From positions 1-11,060 of the forward strand of contig JAOUGR010000038.1 in the NCBI GenBank assembly GCA_029857655.1: DNA of 11,060 nucleotides, read 5' to 3'. Below the pieces are notes generated by a model, which searched no databases, was not told where the DNA came from, and saw nothing but the letters and a program-made list of their open reading frames with translations. A program made the translations under genes and the position numbers. The DNA is from Gammaproteobacteria bacterium (lineage in GTDB: Bacteria; Pseudomonadota; Gammaproteobacteria; Steroidobacterales; Steroidobacteraceae). Of the stretch, positions 7,308-11,060 are shown one piece after another (position 1 is the stretch's first letter; every line of letters starts with the position of its first letter).

Positions 7308-7730
7308 TCAGCCCTTCACGATCGGGAGGTTGTCGTTGCGCCAGGCCGCGAGGCCGCCGCGCAGGCTGAAGACATTCTTGAAACCGGCGCGCGCCAGCGT
7401 TCGCACCGCGGCGCCCGCCGCCGAGCCGTTGTCGCAGCACATGATCAGCGTCTTTCCGCCCAGTTTCTCCAGCGCCTTGGCGCCATCAGCGATCTGGTCG
7501 CCGGGAACATTGCGTGCACCCGCGACATGGCCATCCTTGAACTGGTTGGGCGGACGCAGGTCCACGAGCACGGCGCCTTCATTCATCATGCGAATCGCGT
7601 CGTTTGGCGCGACCGCGCTTGTACCCTGGCCCTGCCGGCGCATTTCATAGGCGATGACGACAAGCGCCATCAGCACCAGGCCGCCGGCCAGGAACGGATG
7701 ATTGGTGAAATAATCGAGCAGTCGGTCCAT
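7308..7730 (-). CDS. yibN: Membrane-anchored rhodanese-like protein, YibN family
   Basis: Starting at the ATG at 7730, the protein has 140 residues, close to E. coli YibN (143). One N-terminal membrane helix (about residues 13-29, rich in Leu, Val and Ala) anchors a cytoplasmic-type rhodanese domain (about 40-138). Domain marks are VLVDLRPPNQFKDGHVAGARNVP and the C-terminal FSLRGGLAAW. The active-site loop reads CCDNGSA (C98, C99), so the cysteine that could carry sulfur is present. The usual arginine at the end of the CxxGxR loop is alanine, which may lower or change sulfurtransferase activity. The open frame extends to a GTG at 7742; I prefer the ATG because it matches the family length and the GTG lies inside an inverted repeat. 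Neither has a clear ribosome binding site. The gene leads the secB-gpsA run and diverges from envC. The exact substrate is not established. Confidence 0.88.
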   Translation of the reverse strand: MDRLLDYFTNHPFLAGGLVLMALVVIAYEMRRQGQGTSAVAPNDAIRMMNEGAVLVDLRPPNQFKDGHVAGARNVPGDQIADGAKALEKLGGKTLIMCCDNGSAAGAAVRTLARAGFKNVFSLRGGLAAWRNDNLPIVKG

Positions 7731-7734
7731 GGGG

Positions 7735-7761
7735 CGGGTCACGGGTCGGCCGCGTGACCCG
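7735..7761. repeat. 9-bp inverted repeat in the yibN leader
   Basis: CGGGTCACG (7735-7743) and CGTGACCCG (7753-7761) are exact inverted copies separated by 9 bases. The repeat lies between the predicted yibN start of transcription and its ATG, ending 5 bases before the ATG. It contains the alternative GTG start. It could be an operator in the divergent yibN/envC region, or an RNA hairpin masking the translation start. Confidence 0.55.
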
Positions 7762-7780
7762 GGGCAAAAAACGGCCGCGC

Positions 7781-7789
7781 ATTATATCA
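7781..7789 (-). promoter_or_regulatory. Extended -10 promoter for yibN-secB-gpsA
   Basis: On the - strand this reads TGATATAAT, a perfect extended -10 (TGn plus TATAAT). Such promoters often work without a good -35, and none is seen here. It would start transcription near 7774, leaving a leader of about 45 bases to the yibN ATG that begins with a T6 tract and then the inverted repeat at 7735-7761. The same bases read on the + strand give only a weak box for envC. Confidence 0.55.
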
Positions 7790-7814
7790 GCGCAGGAAAA
7801 GGCGGCCCGGGGCC

Positions 7815-8975
7815 GTGACGGACGAGGGGTTTGCCCTGAGAAAACAAGGACTTGCTGGTGCCGCCTGCCTGTTGCTGCTGTTTGCGGTGGCGGCGCCGTC
7901 CGCACAGCGCGACCCCGAAAAGCAATTGCAGGACGTGCGCGGGCGCATCGAGGAGCTGCAACGCTCGATTCGCCGTGACACGGACCGCCGCGACAGCCTG
8001 TCCGCGCAGCTGCGAGATGCCGAGGAAAAGGTTCGCAACGCTCGCGGGCGGCTCGGCGGCGTTCGCAAGCAACTCGCCGGCAGCGATGCACGCCTTTCCC
8101 GGCTGACGGCGGAGCGCGAACGCACCGAGCGGGACCTGCGTGAGCAGCGCATGGCGCTTGCCACGCAACTGCGCTCGGCCTACATGAGCGGACGCGAAGA
8201 GCAGATAAAGCTGCTGCTTTCGCAGCAAGATCCGGCGGCGTTCGGGCGCATGCTGGTTTATTACTCTTACCTGGGCCGCGCACGGGCCGGCAAGATCGCT
8301 GAAATCGAGACGGCAGCGAAGACGCTCGAGCAGGCGGTGCAGCAGGAGGCCGAGGAAAAGGAGCGGCTGGCCGCGCTCGAGGCGGACAGTCGCAAGGAAT
8401 TGTCGTCCGTCGATTCGGCGCGCACGGAGCGTGGCAAAGCGGTTCGCGCCATCAATTCGCAGATCCGGAACAACAGCGACACGATTGCCAAGCTCAAGCG
8501 CGAAGCCGCCGCGCTCGAAAAACTGGTTGCCGACCTGCGCCAGGCGCTCCGCGACCTGCCGCCCGGTGCCGGTCAGGCCTTCGAAAAAGTGCGCGGCAGG
8601 CTTGCGTGGCCGGCAGGGGGTCGCATTGTGGCGCGTTTCGGTCAGCCGCGCGGCGGTGGCCTGAAATGGAATGGAGTAATGATCGAAGCAGGACGCGGCA
8701 CCGAGATCCGGGCGCTGTACGAAGGCCGGATTGTCTATTCCGACTGGTTGCCCGGCATGGGGCTCCTGCTGATCATCGACCACGGCGGGTACATGAGCCT
8801 GTACGCTCACAATGAACAGCTCTTCAAGGCGGTCGGCGATCGCGTGGAGGGTGGTGAAGTCGTTGCAACCGTGGGCGACAGCGGGGGCCGCAGCCAGCCC
8901 GGGCTTTACCTCGAGATCCGCCGCGGGGCGACGCCTGTGGACCCCATTCCCTGGTTCCGGCGCCCGGCGCCCTGA
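7815..8975 (+). CDS. envC: Amidase activator EnvC (degenerate LytM/M23 protein)
   Basis: EnvC is a periplasmic protein recruited to the septum by FtsEX. It switches on the amidases AmiA and AmiB to split septal peptidoglycan during daughter-cell separation. The 386-residue protein (E. coli 419) has a signal peptide with a hydrophobic core at about 13-27 and likely cleavage after SA at 29-30. A long charged coiled coil spans about 31-250. The C-terminal LytM domain spans about 263-380. Zinc-ligand positions are lost: KWNGVMI (284-290) replaces the HxGxD motif and GLYLEIR (363-369) replaces HxH. One histidine remains in YAHN (H332). This is the EnvC pattern, non-enzymatic activator rather than peptidase. 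The GTG at 7815 gives a proper signal peptide and no ATG is available nearby; AGG at 7800-7802 is a distant ribosome binding site. gpmM, which precedes envC in E. coli, is absent. Confidence 0.94.
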   Translation: MTDEGFALRKQGLAGAACLLLLFAVAAPSAQRDPEKQLQDVRGRIEELQRSIRRDTDRRDSLSAQLRDAEEKVRNARGRLGGVRKQLAGSDARLSRLTAERERTERDLREQRMALATQLRSAYMSGREEQIKLLLSQQDPAAFGRMLVYYSYLGRARAGKIAEIETAAKTLEQAVQQEAEEKERLAALEADSRKELSSVDSARTERGKAVRAINSQIRNNSDTIAKLKREAAALEKLVADLRQALRDLPPGAGQAFEKVRGRLAWPAGGRIVARFGQPRGGGLKWNGVMIEAGRGTEIRALYEGRIVYSDWLPGMGLLLIIDHGGYMSLYAHNEQLFKAVGDRVEGGEVVATVGDSGGRSQPGLYLEIRRGATPVDPIPWFRRPAP

Positions 8976-8985
8976 GAACCGCTTC

Positions 8986-9008
8986 TAATCCGGACAAACT
9001 GCGGATTA
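8986..9008 (+). repeat. Inverted repeat downstream of envC
   Basis: TAATCCG (8986-8992) and CGGATTA (9002-9008) form a perfect 7-bp stem around a 9-base loop, starting 10 bases after the envC stop. No T-run follows, so termination is doubtful. It may equally belong to the leader of the following c-di-GMP gene. A second small stem, CCGGC/GCCGG, lies at 9055-9069 just before that gene's ribosome binding site. Confidence 0.4.
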
Positions 9009-9071
9009 CGTCAAAGACTGCCGGGGTCTCCATCGGCGACCCTGAGCCACAAGCCCGGCACTGCGCCGGAC

Positions 9072-9076
9072 AAGGG
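9072..9076 (+). promoter_or_regulatory. Ribosome binding site deciding a GTG start
   Basis: AAGGG lies 8 bases before the GTG at 9085. The frame is closed by a TGA at 9043, and the first in-frame ATG (9127) has no comparable site. This favours GTG 9085 as the start of the GAF-GGDEF-EAL gene. Confidence 0.6.
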
Positions 9077-9084
9077 TTGAGCCC

Positions 9085-11060
9085 GTGGCTTCGACTGCCG
9101 TGAACCTGCCGCTGCATCTGGCGAGCATGAAGCCGAATCTGGATCCGTACGGCCATCTGCTGCGGATGCTGATGCCACGCGCCCTTGGCGTCGGTATCTA
9201 TGACGCGCACGGCGCGCAGCTGTGGATCACCGGCGGTTACGACGGTCCGGACCCGCAGCCCCTGGTGAACGCGGCGCTTGCGAAAGTGCCGCCGGCGACG
9301 ACCGGATGTATCGACGGCTTCAGCCAGGACCATGAAGGCGCGCCCGCCTACGTCTTCCGGTTGCGCGACAAGGAAGGCGAAGTCATTGCGGTCGCAGCGC
9401 TGCTGACCCGCGACGGTGAGGACCGGCCCTATTCATTCGTGCAGTCGCTGGTGCAACCTGCGCTCGAGTGCCTGCAACGCGAACTCGAGACACGCGCCAG
9501 CGTGGACAACCTGACGCGGGACCTCGGCACCCGTGACGCCGACCTGGAGCTGCTGCTTCGCATGGCGCCGGACGATCCGGACAGCCCACTGCAGGGCGAC
9601 GAACTCGGCGCACTCGTGCAGGCCAGCGTGGATCACTTCGGCTGCATGCTAGGCGCACTGGTCGTACCCGAGCGCAATGTTGCGATCTGCAAGGCGCCCG
9701 CTGGCGCCAAACCGCGGGTCGACCTCCTGACCAAGATTCATCGCCACCTGCTGAACTGGGCGCAGCTGCAGCGCCGGAATCTCGTCATCAACAAGATCAA
9801 GCCGCGGCCAATAGAATTGCCTCCGCTCAAGCTCCTTTCCACGTCGGTTCGCCATGCCTCGGGCCGCGTAATCGGATTCCTCGCGCTTTTTCGCGAAGTG
9901 GACGGGGATAATTTCGAGCCGCGCACCGAACGGCTCGTGGAATTGCTGTCGCGCAAGACCACGGCGATCCTGCAGGCCAACTTCGATGCATTGACCGCGC
10001 TTCTGACACGCGCGGCGTTCGAGACACAGGTGCGCGCCGCGATCGGCGCGCGTTTCGAGAACATCCAGGATTGCGTGCTCTATATCGATACCGACCGCCT
10101 GCACGTCGTCAACGACAACTTCGGCATGCACGTGGGCGACGAGCTGATCGGAAAGATTGCAGAGGTGCTGCGCAAGAAGCCGCGGCCGGGGGCGCTGGCA
10201 GCGCGGATCGCCGGTGATCGCTTCGCGGTCTACCTGCCGGATTGCAAGCTTGAATTCGCGCAGCAGATCGCCGAGATGCTGCGGCGCCAATGCACCGAAC
10301 TGACTCATACGCGCGGCGACGGCACAGTGCAGGTATCGGTCAGCATCGGCGTTGCCGAACTGCCGGACTCGAAGAACGCGCTCGCGCACGGCATGGCGAA
10401 TGCGGAACTCGCCTGCAAGGCCGCAAAGGACCGGGGCCGCGATCGTGTCGAGCTCTTCCAGGACGCCGACGAGAGCATCATGCGCCGTCACACGGACGTC
10501 ATGATCGTGCAGAGCCTGCACGAGGCGCTGGAGGCGGATCGATTCGTGCTCTATGCGCAGCCGATAGTGTCGTTGGGCCCGGAGCGCGCCGAGCCGCGCT
10601 TCGAGTTGCTGCTGCGAATGATTGCAACAAACGGTGAAATCCTGCCGCCGGAGAAATTCCTGTCGGCGGCCGAACGCTACCAGCTGCTGCCTGCGATCGA
10701 TTGCTGGGTGATCAAGAATGCCTTTGCGACTCTCGGCCGGCACGCCGAAGCGTTGCGCAACTGCGGCATGCGATTCTCGATCAACATCTCCGGCGCGTCG
10801 GTCGCGTCGGAAGAGTTCGTGGATTTCCTGGAAAGCAACGTCAAGGCGTGCGGATTGTCGCCAGCGGCGCTGTGCTTCGAGCTGACTGAATCATCGGCGG
10901 TGTCGAACCTGACGCGCGCCGATACGTTGATGCAGCGCTTGCGCGTGCTGGGCTGTAATTTTGCGCTCGATGATTTCGGGACCGGCCTGAGTTCGCTTGC
11001 CTACCTCAAGGCACTGCCGGTCTCGGTGCTGAAGATCGACGGCAGTTTCGTGCGTGACGC
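9085..11060 (+). CDS. GAF-GGDEF-EAL protein, predicted c-di-GMP phosphodiesterase (3' end outside window)
   Basis: The frame is open from GTG 9085 to the window edge, 658 codons, and lacks only the end of its EAL domain. No membrane segment or signal peptide is seen, so it is probably cytoplasmic. Residues 1-115 form an N-terminal region I do not recognise. A likely coiled coil (about 120-160) and a GAF-like domain (about 165-295) follow. The GGDEF domain (about 300-455) keeps D335 of YIDTD and VNDNFG, but its signature is AGDRF (376-380), so cyclase activity is doubtful. The EAL domain starts near 475. Its motif reads ELL (507-509), and N567, E599 of ELTE, D629/D630 of DDFGTG and K650 of KIDGSF are kept, so phosphodiesterase activity is plausible. 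The distal glutamate and glutamine lie beyond the window. It follows envC by 109 bases and may have its own promoter. The exact start (GTG 9085 or ATG 9127) is uncertain. Confidence 0.9.
   Translation, partial: MASTAVNLPLHLASMKPNLDPYGHLLRMLMPRALGVGIYDAHGAQLWITGGYDGPDPQPLVNAALAKVPPATTGCIDGFSQDHEGAPAYVFRLRDKEGEVIAVAALLTRDGEDRPYSFVQSLVQPALECLQRELETRASVDNLTRDLGTRDADLELLLRMAPDDPDSPLQGDELGALVQASVDHFGCMLGALVVPERNVAICKAPAGAKPRVDLLTKIHRHLLNWAQLQRRNLVINKIKPRPIELPPLKLLSTSVRHASGRVIGFLALFREVDGDNFEPRTERLVELLSRKTTAILQANFDALTALLTRAAFETQVRAAIGARFENIQDCVLYIDTDRLHVVNDNFGMHVGDELIGKIAEVLRKKPRPGALAARIAGDRFAVYLPDCKLEFAQQIAEMLRRQCTELTHTRGDGTVQVSVSIGVAELPDSKNALAHGMANAELACKAAKDRGRDRVELFQDADESIMRRHTDVMIVQSLHEALEADRFVLYAQPIVSLGPERAEPRFELLLRMIATNGEILPPEKFLSAAERYQLLPAIDCWVIKNAFATLGRHAEALRNCGMRFSINISGASVASEEFVDFLESNVKACGLSPAALCFELTESSAVSNLTRADTLMQRLRVLGCNFALDDFGTGLSSLAYLKALPVSVLKIDGSFVRD

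Noticed and set aside
7782..8810. 342-codon open frame on the - strand across envC
   Set aside because: It is antisense to most of envC, whose signal peptide, coiled coil and LytM domain are clear; the frame also runs over the yibN promoter.
7815..8975. envC as an active M23 peptidoglycan endopeptidase
   Set aside because: The HxGxD and HxH zinc-ligand motifs are replaced by KWNGVMI and GLYLEIR, matching the non-enzymatic EnvC activator type.
9649..10743. 364-codon open frame on the - strand across the GAF-GGDEF-EAL gene
   Set aside because: The + strand frame carries ordered GGDEF and EAL motifs; the antisense product shows none.

Overview
The window is about 11 kb of high-GC DNA with tightly packed genes. 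Its gene content (trmL, gpsA, secB, a YibN-type membrane rhodanese, envC, and several c-di-GMP genes) points to a gammaproteobacterium. GTG starts are common: the hybrid kinase, envC and the last gene all appear to use one. The genus cannot be named from the sequence alone.

Layout, left to right. (1) Bases 1-73 are a leader with a -10-like box and a perfect palindrome, followed by trmL on the + strand, a tRNA wobble-base 2'-O-methyltransferase. (2) On the - strand, meeting trmL tail to tail, is a two-gene signalling operon. It holds a 953-residue membrane hybrid histidine kinase (HAMP, HisKA, HATPase, two receivers, HPt) and a 699-residue response regulator (REC-PAS-GGDEF-EAL). The two overlap by the 4 bases ATGA. 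(3) After a 183-bp gap comes a second - strand run: YibN-type rhodanese, secB and gpsA, followed by a hairpin that may end transcription. (4) Divergent from it on the + strand is envC, the non-catalytic LytM activator of cell-division amidases. (5) Last on the + strand is a third signalling gene, a soluble GAF-GGDEF-EAL protein cut off by the window end.

The core (envC diverging from yibN-secB-gpsA, with trmL nearby) recalls the E. coli envC / yibN-grxC-secB-gpsA-cysE-trmL neighbourhood. Here grxC and cysE are absent from the expected places. The kinase/regulator operon lies between gpsA and trmL, and trmL is inverted.

Functionally the window combines housekeeping (tRNA modification, glycerol-3-phosphate synthesis, protein export, septal cell-wall splitting) with c-di-GMP control. 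Both GGDEF domains have lost consensus catalytic residues, while both EAL domains keep most or all metal-ligand motifs that can be seen. The locus is therefore predicted to lower c-di-GMP, one branch being driven by a membrane phosphorelay. I found no CRISPR array, tRNA, rRNA, insertion sequence or prophage, and no stretch over 300 bp without a gene. I see no clearly new biological system. The points worth following are the degenerate GGDEF domains, the rearranged conserved gene cluster, and several precise inverted repeats in the leaders.
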